Positions 34,303 through 43,516 of a DNA stretch of 64,000 nucleotides are shown in pieces (the stretch's first letter is position 1; the number at the start of each line of letters is the position of its first letter). A program made the position numbers and the translations under genes. The stretch is from Streptomyces sp. SID14478. GTDB lineage: Bacteria > Actinomycetota > Actinomycetes > Streptomycetales > Streptomycetaceae. The notes under the pieces were generated by a model. That model was given only the letters and a program-made list of their open reading frames with translations, did no database searches and was not told where the DNA came from. Location: assembly GCF_010548525.1 (NCBI RefSeq), contig NZ_JAAGMG010001065.1, positions 62,001-126,000 on the forward strand, read 5' to 3'.

Positions 34303-34539
34303 TCACAGGTCCGGGATGTCCGCCTTGGCACGTACGAGGGTGTCCCGCGTGATGACGACGATCCGCTCGTAGTCGGCCCGCGCCGCATCGGACGGAAGTT
34401 CCGTGTCGAGCGTCTCGGTGGCATCCGTGCCGATGACGGCGAAGCTGCCGTCGGCGAGCTCGAAGATGTCGGGGCAGGTCTGGCCGGAGGCGCTTCCGCG
34501 TTCGCGGGGAGACGCACCGATGCGGCGCACGATTTTCAA
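34303..34539 (-). CDS. Small conserved protein of unknown function
   Basis: A 78-residue soluble protein if read from the TTG at 34539, giving LKIVRRIGASPRERGSASG and then TCPDIFELADGSFAVIGTDA. AAGGA lies 11 bases before this codon; a GTG at 34560 would add seven residues but has no ribosome site. The middle repeats short beta-strands typical of a small barrel or hairpin. I do not recognise a function. It lies downstream of the DUF6082 gene in the same direction. Confidence 0.7.
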   Translation of the reverse strand: MKIVRRIGASPRERGSASGQTCPDIFELADGSFAVIGTDATETLDTELPSDAARADYERIVVITRDTLVRAKADIPDL

Positions 34540-34634
34540 AGGGATCCCGGTCCTTGGCACATGGGTGGGGAAGGAGCGGGGCAAGAGTAGCCGTTCGGGA
34601 CGCCTGGTGTGGCCGCAGGATACGCCAACTGGGT

Positions 34635-35135
34635 TCATTCGCAAGGAGGTTCGCCGACGACCCACCACTCGTCGGTGTCCGCTCCCTCTTGGTCCTGCAG
34701 GAGCTGTTCCACCATGCGGCCGAGCTCGGCCTCGTCCGATCCGTCGTCCAGGCTGGCGCGATGGTGCCTGGTGGCGGTCAGGTAGTCGCGGACGATCCGG
34801 TTCTGGCAGATCACCCGAAGGTGGCCGTAGAGCTCGCGACGGCTCAGGGCGCCGATGCGGTGGAAGTACAGGGCGTTGGTGTAGAGCGCGTTGGCGAACA
34901 GGAACTGCCGCTGCCGTTCCGGCGGCACCGATTCCTCGTACGTGTCGAGGACCGCTGCCAGGGCCGGATCGTCCATGGCCTTGCAGAGCAGGTCGAAGTG
35001 GAGCCGGTGCTGTTCGGTGAGGGCGGCGTGCCTGCGCCAGCGCGTCACCAGTCCGGCCAGCGATTCCGCGGCGGTGGAGGCACCGGTCGCCACCGCGGCG
35101 GCCAGTGCTCGCGTCCCGTAACTCTTTGTGGCCAT
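34635..35135 (-). CDS. DUF6082 family protein
   Basis: A 166-residue helical protein. It matches DUF6082 in TEQHRLHFDLLCKAMDDPAL, ERQRQFLFANALYTNALYFH and ELYGHLRVICQNRIVRDYLT, a family common in Streptomyces, often as several paralogues. The first 30 residues are alanine-rich and could be a membrane anchor. The ATG at 35135 is preceded by GGGGGTTG. The C-terminus is acidic and tryptophan-containing (DTDEWWVVGEPP). Function unknown. Confidence 0.85.
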   Translation of the reverse strand: MATKSYGTRALAAAVATGASTAAESLAGLVTRWRRHAALTEQHRLHFDLLCKAMDDPALAAVLDTYEESVPPERQRQFLFANALYTNALYFHRIGALSRRELYGHLRVICQNRIVRDYLTATRHHRASLDDGSDEAELGRMVEQLLQDQEGADTDEWWVVGEPPCE

Positions 35136-35463
35136 GTCAACCCCCGATACAGGCGACCGTCCGCCGGTCGTGGGGTGCGGGTCGACGGGCAAGGGACCGG
35201 CGAAGCGGTGGGCGGCGCGCTTGCCGTCTCCCAGGATGCCGAGCGGCTCTGATCGGCTGGGAGGCGGAGAGGAGGCGCGCGGAAGCATGCTCGGGTCGCG
35301 CGAACCGGCGCCATGTCCAACGTCTGCCCCGGGAGTGGAGCTAACAATCGTTTACTACGCGGCCTTTCTACGCGCGCCTATTGTGGGGCGGCATTCATTC
35401 TTCGTACGAGAGCCGGTCCGGATCGGCGCGCGCGCCCGCGTGATCCGGTGTGAGAGAGGTCGT
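35136..35463. other. Divergent intergenic region, DUF6082 and CobW genes
   Basis: No gene is seen in 328 bases. An A+T-richer patch at about 35340-35385 stands out in otherwise GC-rich sequence and is a likely promoter zone. I see no convincing Zur-type palindrome, which might have been expected before a CobW-family gene. Confidence 0.4.
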
Positions 35464-36600
35464 GTGTTGAGCAAGGCGAGCCCGCAGCAGATCCCCGTCG
35501 TCGTCCTCGCGGGCTTCCTCGGTTCGGGGAAGACCACGCTGCTGAATCACCTGCTGCACCGCAGCGGCGGCACGCGGATCGGTGCCATCGTCAACGACTT
35601 CGGCGCGATCGAGATCGACGCGATGGCCGTGGCGGGGCAGCTGGGCGACTCGACGGTCGCGCTCGGCAACGGATGTCTGTGCTGTGCCGTGGACGCCAGT
35701 GAACTTGATGTGTACCTGGACAAGTTGACTCGTCCCGTCAATGACAGTCATGTCATGGACGTCATCGTCATCGAGGCGAGCGGCATCGCGGAGCCGCAGG
35801 AGCTGGTGCGCATGGTGCTGGCCAGCGAGAATCCCCGGATCGTGTACGGGGGACTGATCGAGGTCGTCGACGCGGCCGAGTTCGACGCCACCCGGGAGAA
35901 GCATCCCGAGGTGGAACGGCATCTCGGGATCGCGGACCTCGTCGTGGTGAACAAGGGCGACCGGGTGGCGGAAGCCGAGCGGGAGCGCGTCCTGGGCGCC
36001 GTGCGTGCCCTCGCCGGACGCGCCGCAGTGGTCTCCGCGTCGTACGGCCGCATCGACCCGGAGCTGCTCTTCGACTGCCGTCCCACGACGGAGCGGATCG
36101 GACAGCTGTCGTTCGACGACCTGCACCGGCACGACGGGAGCGGTGCACACGACGCGCACCTGCACTCCGCCTACGAAAGCGTGGCGTTCACGTCCGAGGT
36201 TCCCCTTGAGCCGCGCCGGCTGATGGCCTTCCTCGACAGCCGGCGCGAGGGGCTCTACCGCATCAAGGGGTACGTCGACTTCGGTGCGGGCGACACGGCC
36301 AACCGGTACGCCGTGCACGCCGTCGGGCGGTTCCTGCGGTTCTATCCCGAGCCGTGGCCGGCCGGACCACGCCTGACGCAGGTGGTCCTCATCGGTTCGG
36401 GCATCGAAGCGGAGGCGCTCGCCAAGGAGCTCACCGCGTGCAAGAACGACGCCCCACACACCGTGGACGAGCACAGCATGTGGGGCGTTCTCCGCTACGT
36501 ACAGGACAAGTCCCCCGTAGAGGGCGAGCCTCTCGCACAGGACGAGCCTCTCGCGCAGGACGAGGACGAAGCGGGTGGCTACGAAGCGGCGGGCAGCTAG
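35464..36600 (+). CDS. CobW/COG0523-family GTPase (metallochaperone)
   Basis: A 378-residue G3E GTPase. Walker A is GFLGSGKTTLLNH near residue 16. GCLCC (CxCC metal-binding motif) occurs in LGNGCLCCAVDASELD. The Walker B-like segment is DVIVIEASGIAEP and the guanine-specificity motif NKGD is present in VVNKGDRV. The C-terminal CobW_C domain has EPRRLMAFLDSRREGLYRIK and GYVDF. Relatives deliver zinc or cobalt to enzymes. The start is GTG 35464 (or TTG 35467) after GAGAGG. The last residues include a PLAQDE duplication. Its TAG stop falls on the CTAG that flanks a MITE-like element. Confidence 0.9.
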   Translation: MLSKASPQQIPVVVLAGFLGSGKTTLLNHLLHRSGGTRIGAIVNDFGAIEIDAMAVAGQLGDSTVALGNGCLCCAVDASELDVYLDKLTRPVNDSHVMDVIVIEASGIAEPQELVRMVLASENPRIVYGGLIEVVDAAEFDATREKHPEVERHLGIADLVVVNKGDRVAEAERERVLGAVRALAGRAAVVSASYGRIDPELLFDCRPTTERIGQLSFDDLHRHDGSGAHDAHLHSAYESVAFTSEVPLEPRRLMAFLDSRREGLYRIKGYVDFGAGDTANRYAVHAVGRFLRFYPEPWPAGPRLTQVVLIGSGIEAEALAKELTACKNDAPHTVDEHSMWGVLRYVQDKSPVEGEPLAQDEPLAQDEDEAGGYEAAGS

Positions 36601-36620
36601 GGCGTGTTGTGAAAGTCCCG
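36597..36620 (+). repeat. Left terminal inverted repeat with CTAG flank
   Basis: CTAG followed by GGCGTGTTGTGAAAGTCCCG. The whole 24 bases are the exact reverse complement of 36753-36776. Confidence 0.9.
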
Positions 36621-36772
36621 CCTGCCCCGCGACGCCCGGCACGCACGCTCGCGGCGTTGCCGAAGCGCCCGCATAGCTCCGCTATGAGGACGCTCCGGCG
36701 CCTTGCGATCGCACGCACCGGACGCCGCGGGGCCCGCCCTTCGGGCGAACGACGGGACTTTCACAACACGCC
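36601..36772. mobile_element. MITE-like element, 172 bp, CTAG target duplication
   Basis: The element has perfect 20-bp terminal inverted repeats (GGCGTGTTGTGAAAGTCCCG and its complement) and is flanked on both sides by CTAG, the type of target duplication made by IS5-type transposases. It has no coding capacity. Most of the interior is also palindromic: ccccgcg to gctcgc on the left matches the right side at 21 of 28 bases, and catagc-tcc-gctatg forms the centre. It can thus fold into one long hairpin and may also act as a two-way terminator for the convergent CobW and parC genes. The family relationship to an IS is inferred, not shown. Confidence 0.75.
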
Positions 36773-36776
36773 CTAG
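36753..36776 (-). repeat. Right terminal inverted repeat with CTAG flank
   Basis: Exact reverse complement of 36597-36620. Its outer CTA (36773-36775) is the stop codon of parC on the minus strand. Confidence 0.9.
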
Positions 36777-39229
36777 GCCGGCCCCGCCACCACCGCCACC
36801 GTCTTCGCCAGCGAGAGGCCGGAGCCGTCGCGGCGCGGGTCCATCTCGGGGAGCTCGGCCGGCGTGCCGTTCTTCTGCGCCGCGAGCGCGGGCACCGGGC
36901 CCGCCCAGGCCAGGCTCAGACAGTCCTCGCCCTTCAGGAAGCGCTGGCAGCGCACGCCGCCGGTCGCGCGGCCCTTGCGCGGGTACTGGTCGAACGGCGT
37001 CAGCTTCGCCGTCGTCTGCACCGAGTCGTCGAGCGTGCCGCGCGAACCCGCCACCGTGAAGACCACGGCGTCGGCCGCCGGGTCGACAGCGGTGAACGAG
37101 ATGACCTTCGCGCCCGTCGCCAGCTTGATGCCGGCCATGCCGCCCGCGGGGCGGCCCTGCGGGCGCACCATGGCGGCCTGGTAACGCAGCAGTTGGGCGT
37201 CGTCCGTGATGAAGACCAGGTCCTCCTCGCCGGTCCGCAGCTCCATCGCCCCCACGATCCGGTCGCCGTCCTTGAGCGTGATGACCTCCAGCTCCTCCTT
37301 GTGGGAGGGGTAGTCGGGCACCACGCGCTTGACGATGCCCTGCTCCGTACCGAGGGCGATGCCTGGTGACGACTCGTCCAGGGTGGTGAGGCAGATGACG
37401 CTCTCGTCCGCCTCCAAGGACGACAGGAACTCGGAGATCGGGGCGCCGCCGGAGAGGTTCGGCGCGGACGCCGTGTCCGGGAGCTGCGGCAGGTCGACCA
37501 CGTTCAGCCGAAGCAGCCGGCCTTCGGAGGTGACGGCGCCGATCTCGCCGCGTGCCGTCGCCGGCACCGCGGAGATGATCACGTCGTGCTTGACGCGCTT
37601 GGCGTCCTCGTCCCCGGCGGGAAGCTCACCGTTGGCCGTACGGGCCAGCAGGCCGGTCGAGGAGAGCAGCACCCGGCACGGGTCGTCGGCGACCTGCAGC
37701 GGAACCGCGGACACCGGAGCGCCCGCCGACTCCAGGAGCACCGTGCGCCGATCGGTGCCGAACTTCTTGGCCACCGCGGCCAGTTCGGTGGAGACCAGCT
37801 TGCGCAGCTCCGTGTCGGAGTCGAGGATGCCGGTCAGCTCGTCGATCTCGCCGTTGAGCTTGTCGCGCTCCGACTCCAGCTCGATGCGGTCGAACTTCGT
37901 GAGGCGGCGCAGCGGCGTGTCCAGGATGTACTGCGTCTGGATCTCGCTCAGCGAGAAGCGCTCGATGAGGCGCTCCTTGGCCTGCGCGCTGTTCTCGCTG
38001 GAGCGGATGAGGCGGATGACCTCGTCGATGTCCAGCAGGGCGACGAGCAGACCCTCCACCAGGTGGAGGCGGTCCTGCTTCTTGCTGCGGCGGAACTCGC
38101 TGCGACGACGTACCACGTTGAACCGGTGGTCCAGGTAGACCTCGAGGAGCTCCTTGAGGCCGAGGGTGAGCGGCTGGCCGTCCACGAGCGCCACATTGTT
38201 GATGCCGAAGGACTCCTCCATCGGCGTCAGCTTGTAGAGCTGCTCCAGGACGGCCTCGGGCACGAAGCCGTTCTTGATCTCGATGACCAGGCGCAGGCCG
38301 TGCTCGCGGTCCGTGAGGTCCTTCACGTCCGCGATGCCCTGGAGCTTCTTGGAGCCGACGAGCTCCTTGATCTTCGTGATGACCTTCTCGGGGCCGACCG
38401 CGAAGGGCAGCTCGGTGACGACGAGGCCCTTGCGGCGTGCCGTCACGGTGTCCACGGCGACCGTCGCACGGATCTTGAACGTGCCGCGGCCCGTCTCGTA
38501 CGCGTCCTTGATGCCGGACAGACCGACGATCCGGCCGCCCGTGGGCAGGTCGGGGCCGGGGACGAACTTCATGAGCGTCTCGAGGTCGGCGCCCGGGTGC
38601 TTGATCAAGTGCCGCGCGGCGGCGATCACTTCACCGAGGTTGTGCGGCGCCATGTTGGTCGCCATGCCGACGGCGATGCCGGACGCGCCGTTCACCAGGA
38701 GGTTCGGGTACGCCGCGGGCAGGACGAGGGGCTCCTGCTCCTGCCCGTCGTAGTTCGGCTCGAAGTCGACCGTGTTCTCTTCGATGGACTCGGTCATCAG
38801 GCTGGCCGCCGGGTCCATGCGGCACTCGGTGTACCTCATGGCGGCCGGGCGGTCGTCATTGCCCAGCGAGCCGAAGTTCCCGTGCCCGTCGACCAGGGGG
38901 ACGCGCATCGAGAACGGTTGGGCCAGGCGTACGAGGGCGTCGTAGATGGACGCGTCGCCATGGGGGTGCAACTTACCCATGACCTCGCCGACGACGCGGG
39001 CACACTTCACGTAGCCGCGGTCGGGGCGCAGGCCCATCTCGTTCATCTGGTAGACGATGCGACGGTGTACGGGCTTCATCCCGTCGCGGGCGTCGGGCAG
39101 GGCGCGGGAGTAGATGACCGAGTACGCGTACTCCAGGTAGGAGCCCTGCATTTCGTCGACCACGTCGATGTCGAGGATCTTCTCCTCGAAGTCGTCGGGC
39201 GGCGGGGTCTTCGTGCTGCGGCGGGCCAT
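36773..39229 (-). CDS. parC: DNA topoisomerase IV subunit A
   Basis: An 818-residue type IIA topoisomerase breakage-reunion subunit. YSVIYSRALPDARDGMKPVH and RIVYQMNEMGL open the winged-helix region. VMGKLHPHGDASIYDALVR is the quinolone-resistance region. The catalytic tyrosine is Tyr133 in AMRYTECRM. The C-terminal 300 residues form the DNA-wrapping beta-pinwheel (blade motifs such as GRLLRLNVVDLP and QGRPAGGMAGIKL). The lack of a clear GyrA-box, and the pairing with parE 13 kb away, support ParC rather than GyrA. The stop codon is supplied by the edge of the MITE-like element. Confidence 0.94.
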   Translation of the reverse strand: MARRSTKTPPPDDFEEKILDIDVVDEMQGSYLEYAYSVIYSRALPDARDGMKPVHRRIVYQMNEMGLRPDRGYVKCARVVGEVMGKLHPHGDASIYDALVRLAQPFSMRVPLVDGHGNFGSLGNDDRPAAMRYTECRMDPAASLMTESIEENTVDFEPNYDGQEQEPLVLPAAYPNLLVNGASGIAVGMATNMAPHNLGEVIAAARHLIKHPGADLETLMKFVPGPDLPTGGRIVGLSGIKDAYETGRGTFKIRATVAVDTVTARRKGLVVTELPFAVGPEKVITKIKELVGSKKLQGIADVKDLTDREHGLRLVIEIKNGFVPEAVLEQLYKLTPMEESFGINNVALVDGQPLTLGLKELLEVYLDHRFNVVRRRSEFRRSKKQDRLHLVEGLLVALLDIDEVIRLIRSSENSAQAKERLIERFSLSEIQTQYILDTPLRRLTKFDRIELESERDKLNGEIDELTGILDSDTELRKLVSTELAAVAKKFGTDRRTVLLESAGAPVSAVPLQVADDPCRVLLSSTGLLARTANGELPAGDEDAKRVKHDVIISAVPATARGEIGAVTSEGRLLRLNVVDLPQLPDTASAPNLSGGAPISEFLSSLEADESVICLTTLDESSPGIALGTEQGIVKRVVPDYPSHKEELEVITLKDGDRIVGAMELRTGEEDLVFITDDAQLLRYQAAMVRPQGRPAGGMAGIKLATGAKVISFTAVDPAADAVVFTVAGSRGTLDDSVQTTAKLTPFDQYPRKGRATGGVRCQRFLKGEDCLSLAWAGPVPALAAQKNGTPAELPEMDPRRDGSGLSLAKTVAVVAGPA

Positions 39230-39522
39230 CGCTGCTGCGGCTCCTTCACCAACAAGAACGGGTACATGAACGGGATCTGTCGCGGACCATTGTGGACCTC
39301 CCCACTGACAACACCGATCGCGACCCGTCCGTACCGGGTGGTTCGGGGCCCGTGAGGGGCCGTCCTGCTCGCTTACGGCGTAGCACGGGCGGGAACTTCG
39401 CCAGGCGTCGGCGCGCTTGCATACAGTGGCAGGACTGGCAGCAGTTCTCTGTTCTCAGTGTCCTGTGAGTACATCAGTGTTCATCAGTGTTGTTCGCGTT
39501 CTCCGCGATCGAAGGGACGTAC

Positions 39523-40878
39523 ATGCCCATGGGTCACACGGCCACCGCCGAGGCCGGCTCCGGCGGTCTGACAGCGACCGAGCACCGGCTGGCCAACGGC
39601 CTGCGCGTGGTGCTCTCCGAGGATCACCTCACCCCTGTCGCGGCGGTCTGCCTCTGGTACGACGTCGGCTCGCGCCACGAGGTCAAGGGCCGTACGGGCC
39701 TGGCTCACCTTTTCGAGCACCTGATGTTCCAGGGATCGAAGCAGGTGCATGGCAATGGTCACTTCGAGTTCGTGCAGGGCGCGGGCGGCTCGCTCAACGG
39801 CACGACGAGCTTCGAGCGGACGAACTACTTCGAGACCATGCCCGCCCACCAGCTGGAGCTCGCGCTGTGGCTGGAGGCCGACCGCATGGGCTCGCTGCTC
39901 ACGGCCCTCGACGAGGAGTCGATGGAGAACCAGCGGGACGTCGTGAAGAACGAGCGCCGTCAGCGCTACGACAACGTCCCCTACGGCACCGCGTTCGAAA
40001 AGCTGACCGCCCTCATGTACCCGGAGGGCCACCCGTACCACCACACGCCCATCGGCTCCATGGCCGACCTGGACGCGGCCACCCTTGAGGACGCGCGGAA
40101 CTTCTTCCGCACCTACTACGCGCCCAACAACGCGGTGCTCTCCGTAGTGGGCGACATCGATCCCGAGCAGACGCTCGCCTGGATCGAGAAGTACTTCGGC
40201 TCCATCCCCGGTCACGACGGCAAGCCCGCCCCGCGCGACGGCTCGCTGCCCGAGGTGATCGGCGGGCAGCTGCGCGAGGTCGTCGAGGAAGAGGTGCCGG
40301 CGCGCGCCCTGATGGCGGCCTACCGGCTCCCCGAGGACGGCACGCGCGCGTCCGACGCCGCCGACGTGGCCCTGACGGTGCTCGGCGGCGGCGAGTCGTC
40401 CCGCCTCTACAACCGTCTCGTACGCCGGGACCGCACCGCCGTGGCCGCCGGGTTCGGTCTGCTGCGCCTGGCCGGGGCCCCCTCCCTCGGCTGGCTCGAC
40501 GTGAAGACCTCCGGGGACGTCGAGGTGCCCGTCATCGAGGCGGCCGTCGACGAGGAGCTCGCCCGGTTCGCCGCACAGGGCCCGAGCGAGGAGGAAATGG
40601 AGCGCGCCCAGGCACAGTTGGAGCGCGAGTGGCTGGACCGGCTCGGCACCGTCGCGGGCCGCGCCGACGAACTGTGCCGCTACGCCGTGCTGTTCGGCGA
40701 CCCGCAGCTCGCCCTCACCGCGGTGCAGCGCGTCCTGTCGGTGACCGCCGACGAGGTCCAGGAGGTCGCCAAGGCCCGCCTGCGCCCCGACAACCGGGCG
40801 GTGCTCGTGTACGAGCCCACGGCCCCCGCCGAGACCGAAGACGAGAGCGACGACAGCGACGAGGAGGCGGGCCGGTGA
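39523..40878 (+). CDS. M16 family zinc metallopeptidase (catalytic member)
   Basis: A 451-residue insulinase-type peptidase. The inverted zinc motif HxxEH is His62-Leu-Phe-Glu65-His66 in LAHLFEHLMF, and the distal glutamate lies in ESMENQRDVVKNERRQRYD. SRLYNRLVRRDRTAVAAGFG belongs to the second half-domain. The final 25 residues are acidic (ETEDESDDSDEEAG). Start at 39523, five bases after GAAGGGA. The GTG of the next gene overlaps its stop, so the two proteins are made together and probably form a catalytic plus non-catalytic pair, as known for M16B enzymes. Substrates unknown. Confidence 0.93.
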   Translation: MPMGHTATAEAGSGGLTATEHRLANGLRVVLSEDHLTPVAAVCLWYDVGSRHEVKGRTGLAHLFEHLMFQGSKQVHGNGHFEFVQGAGGSLNGTTSFERTNYFETMPAHQLELALWLEADRMGSLLTALDEESMENQRDVVKNERRQRYDNVPYGTAFEKLTALMYPEGHPYHHTPIGSMADLDAATLEDARNFFRTYYAPNNAVLSVVGDIDPEQTLAWIEKYFGSIPGHDGKPAPRDGSLPEVIGGQLREVVEEEVPARALMAAYRLPEDGTRASDAADVALTVLGGGESSRLYNRLVRRDRTAVAAGFGLLRLAGAPSLGWLDVKTSGDVEVPVIEAAVDEELARFAAQGPSEEEMERAQAQLEREWLDRLGTVAGRADELCRYAVLFGDPQLALTAVQRVLSVTADEVQEVAKARLRPDNRAVLVYEPTAPAETEDESDDSDEEAGR

Positions 40879-42263
40879 CCGAGCAGCTCGCAGTCATGGA
40901 CTTCCACCCCCGGCCGCAGGCGGGTGCGGCCAAGCCGTGGGCGTTCCCCGCCCCGCAGCGCGGCACGCTCGCCAACGGCCTGACCGTGCTGCGCTGCGAC
41001 CGGCCCGGCCAGCAGGTCGTCGCCGTCGAGGTGAACCTGGAGGCGCCGCTGGACGCCGAGCCGGCCGGGCTCGACGGCGTCGCCACGATCATGGCGCGTG
41101 CCTTCAACGAGGGCACCGACAAGCACTCCGCCGAGGAGTTCGCGGCCGAACTGGAGCGTTGCGGCGCCACGTTGGACGCGCACGCCGACCACCCCGGTGT
41201 CCGCGTCTCCCTCGAAGTGCCGGTCTCCCGCCTTCCCAAGGCGCTGGCGCTGCTGGGCGACGCCCTGCGAGCCCCCGCCTTCGCGGACGGCGAGATCGAG
41301 CGGCTCGTCCGCAACCGCCTCGACGAGATCCCGCACGAGAGCGCCAACCCGGCCCGCCGCGCCGCCAAGGAGCTGTCCAGGCAGCTCTTCCCGGCCGGCG
41401 CGCGCATGTCGCGTCCGCGTCAGGGCACCGAGGAGACCGTCGCCGCCATCGACGCGGCGGCCGTACGCGCCTTCTACGAGAAGCACGTACGTCCCGCGAC
41501 CGGCACCGTCGTCGTGGTGGGCGATCTTTCCTCCACCGACCTCGACGCCCTCCTCGAGGACACGCTCGGCGCCTGGACCGGCAACACGGCCGAGCCGCAC
41601 CCGGTCTCGCCCATCACCGCCGACGACACCGGCCGCGTCGTCATCGTGGACCGTCCCGGCGCGGTGCAGACGCAGCTGCTGATCGGTCGCACCGGACCCG
41701 ACAAGCACGACCGGGTGTGGGCCGCGCAGATCCTCGGCACGTACTGCCTCGGCGGCACCCTCACCTCCCGTCTGGACCGCGTCCTGCGCGAGGAGAAGGG
41801 CTACACCTACGGTGTGCGGTCCTTCGCCCAGGTGCTGCGGTCCGCTCCCGACGGGACGGGCGCCGCGATGCTCGCCATCAGCGGCTCCGTGGACACCCCG
41901 AACACTGGCCCCGCGCTCGACGACCTCTGGAAGGTCCTGCGCACCCTCGCCGAGGAGGGCCTCACGGACGCCGAACGGGACACCGCGGTACAGAACTTGG
42001 TGGGGGTGGCCCCGCTCAAGTTCGAGACCGCCGCGGCCGTCGCGAGCACCCTGGCCGACCAGGTCGAGCAGCAGCTGCCGGACGACTTCCAGGCCCAGCT
42101 GTACCGCCGGCTCGCCGAGACGGGCACCGTGGAGGCCACTGCGGCCGTCGTGAGCGCCTTCCCGGCGGACCGCCTGGTGACGATCCTCGTGGGGGACGCC
42201 GCGCAGATCGAGGAGCCCGTCAGGGCCCTCGGCATCGGCGAGGTGACCGTGGTCACCGGCTGA
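40875..42263 (+). CDS. M16 family peptidase-like protein (non-catalytic partner)
   Basis: A 462-residue M16 fold protein. Where the active enzyme has HxxEH, this one reads LDGVATIMARAFNEGT, so the zinc ligands are missing. The R/Y-type substrate-positioning motif is kept as LREEKGYTYGVRSF, which is the mark of the partner subunit in M16B heterodimers. Translationally coupled to the catalytic gene by a GTGA overlap. A strong hairpin ends the operon at 42286-42320. Confidence 0.92.
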   Translation: MTEQLAVMDFHPRPQAGAAKPWAFPAPQRGTLANGLTVLRCDRPGQQVVAVEVNLEAPLDAEPAGLDGVATIMARAFNEGTDKHSAEEFAAELERCGATLDAHADHPGVRVSLEVPVSRLPKALALLGDALRAPAFADGEIERLVRNRLDEIPHESANPARRAAKELSRQLFPAGARMSRPRQGTEETVAAIDAAAVRAFYEKHVRPATGTVVVVGDLSSTDLDALLEDTLGAWTGNTAEPHPVSPITADDTGRVVIVDRPGAVQTQLLIGRTGPDKHDRVWAAQILGTYCLGGTLTSRLDRVLREEKGYTYGVRSFAQVLRSAPDGTGAAMLAISGSVDTPNTGPALDDLWKVLRTLAEEGLTDAERDTAVQNLVGVAPLKFETAAAVASTLADQVEQQLPDDFQAQLYRRLAETGTVEATAAVVSAFPADRLVTILVGDAAQIEEPVRALGIGEVTVVTG

Positions 42264-42285
42264 CCCGCAGCCCCGCACGCCCGGC

Positions 42286-42320
42286 GAAGCCCCGGTGGTC
42301 CCGCCGACCACCGGGGCTTC
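42286..42320. terminator. Terminator hairpin after the M16 pair
   Basis: GAAGCCCCGGTGGTC and GACCACCGGGGCTTC form a perfect 15-bp stem around CCGCC. Confidence 0.85.
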
Positions 42321-42530
42321 GTGGTGCCACTCCCGACCACTCCCGGCCACTCGTGTCCGTTCACGCGTGCCCATGGATCACGTATGTCCGAAATGCGGCA
42401 GAGGTTGCCTGTCTGCTCTGTGGCATGCACTACAAAAGCCGGGATCCGTTTGTTGATTAAAAGATGTCCCGCTTAGCGTCGGTCCGGCTGTCCGCCAGAC
42501 ACGCGTCGCGCCCGCGACACCGGACAGTCA

Positions 42531-42690
42531 TCGCCGAGTCCCCCACGGCGCGAGCCAGGGGAGCCGGGGACCCACCGCAGTCCCTGGGGTGAATCGGACG
42601 CTCTTCTCCGTAGAGGAGGGCGGCCGTAGGAGACCTTCCTGCTCCGAACCCGTCAGCTAACCCGGTAGGCGAGAGGGAAGGAAAGGACCA
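42531..42690 (+). ncRNA. c-di-AMP riboswitch (ydaO/yuaA type)
   Basis: The leader before the M23 peptidase gene has the conserved blocks of this class in order: tcgccgagtcccccacggcg, gagccaggggagccggggac, ccctggggtgaatcggacgc, then taggagaccttcctgctccg and aacccgtcagctaacccggt followed by aggcgagagggaaggaaagg. Known members bind cyclic di-AMP, generally turn expression off, and in actinobacteria often control cell-wall hydrolases. The ribosome site GGAAGGAAAGG falls at the 3' end, so control could be at the ribosome site or by termination. Exact ends are approximate. Confidence 0.85.
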
Positions 42691-42698
42691 GCCACTTC

Positions 42699-43487
42699 AT
42701 GGCGTTCACCCGTGCCACCGGGAAGCACCGTCGCCCGAGCCGCATCACGCGTACCACCGCGCAGGTCGCAGGCGTCGCCGCGCTGACCACCACCGGTGTC
42801 ATCGGCGGCCTCGCCGCCCCCGCTCTCGCCGCCGACAGCGCGGCCGTCGACCAGAACGGCCTGACCCAGGCCATCTCCATCGGTGACTCCCTGGCCGACC
42901 AGATCGACGCCCAGGCCTCCGCGCAGCAGAAGGCCGCCGACGAGGCCGCCGCGAAGAAGAAGGCGGAGGCCGAGGCCAAGAAGAAGGCCGAGGAGGCCAA
43001 GCGCGAGGCCGAGGCGAAGGCCAAGAAGGAGCGCGAGGCCAAGGAGCGCGCCGCCCGTGAGGCCGAGCGCAAGCGCCTCAACTCCTTCGTGGCGCCCGTC
43101 TCCCACTCCTACGTGTCCACCGGCTACAAGAGCGGCGGCTCGCTGTGGTCCTCCGGCAGCCACACCGGCATCGACTTCCACGCGGCGAGCGGTACCGCCG
43201 TGCACGCGGTCGGCTCCGGCACCGTCGTCGAGGCCGGCTGGGGCGGCGCGTACGGCAACAACGTCGTGATCAAGATGAACGACGGCACGTACACCCAGTA
43301 CGGTCACCTGTCGTCCATCGGTGTCTCCGTCGGCCAGTCGGTCACCCCCGGCCAGCAGATAGCCCTCTCCGGTGCCACCGGCAACGTCACGGGCCCGCAC
43401 CTCCACTTCGAGGCCCGCACGAGCCCCGACTACGGTTCGGACATCGACCCCATCGCGTACCTGCGCTCGCACGGCGTGAACGTCTGA
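42699..43487 (+). CDS. Secreted M23 peptidoglycan endopeptidase
   Basis: A 262-residue exported protein. The signal peptide ends near residue 44 (LAAPALA-AD). Residues 70-127 form a Lys/Glu/Ala-rich coiled coil. The C-terminal 130 residues are a LytM/M23 domain with zinc ligands in SHTGIDFHA and GPHLHFE. Such enzymes cut peptide cross-links in peptidoglycan. The gene sits behind a c-di-AMP riboswitch, tying wall hydrolysis to that signal. A terminator follows at 43517-43549. Confidence 0.93.
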   Translation: MAFTRATGKHRRPSRITRTTAQVAGVAALTTTGVIGGLAAPALAADSAAVDQNGLTQAISIGDSLADQIDAQASAQQKAADEAAAKKKAEAEAKKKAEEAKREAEAKAKKEREAKERAAREAERKRLNSFVAPVSHSYVSTGYKSGGSLWSSGSHTGIDFHAASGTAVHAVGSGTVVEAGWGGAYGNNVVIKMNDGTYTQYGHLSSIGVSVGQSVTPGQQIALSGATGNVTGPHLHFEARTSPDYGSDIDPIAYLRSHGVNV

Positions 43488-43516
43488 CGCGTCCCGCCTG
43501 CCCGCAGCGGCATCCC

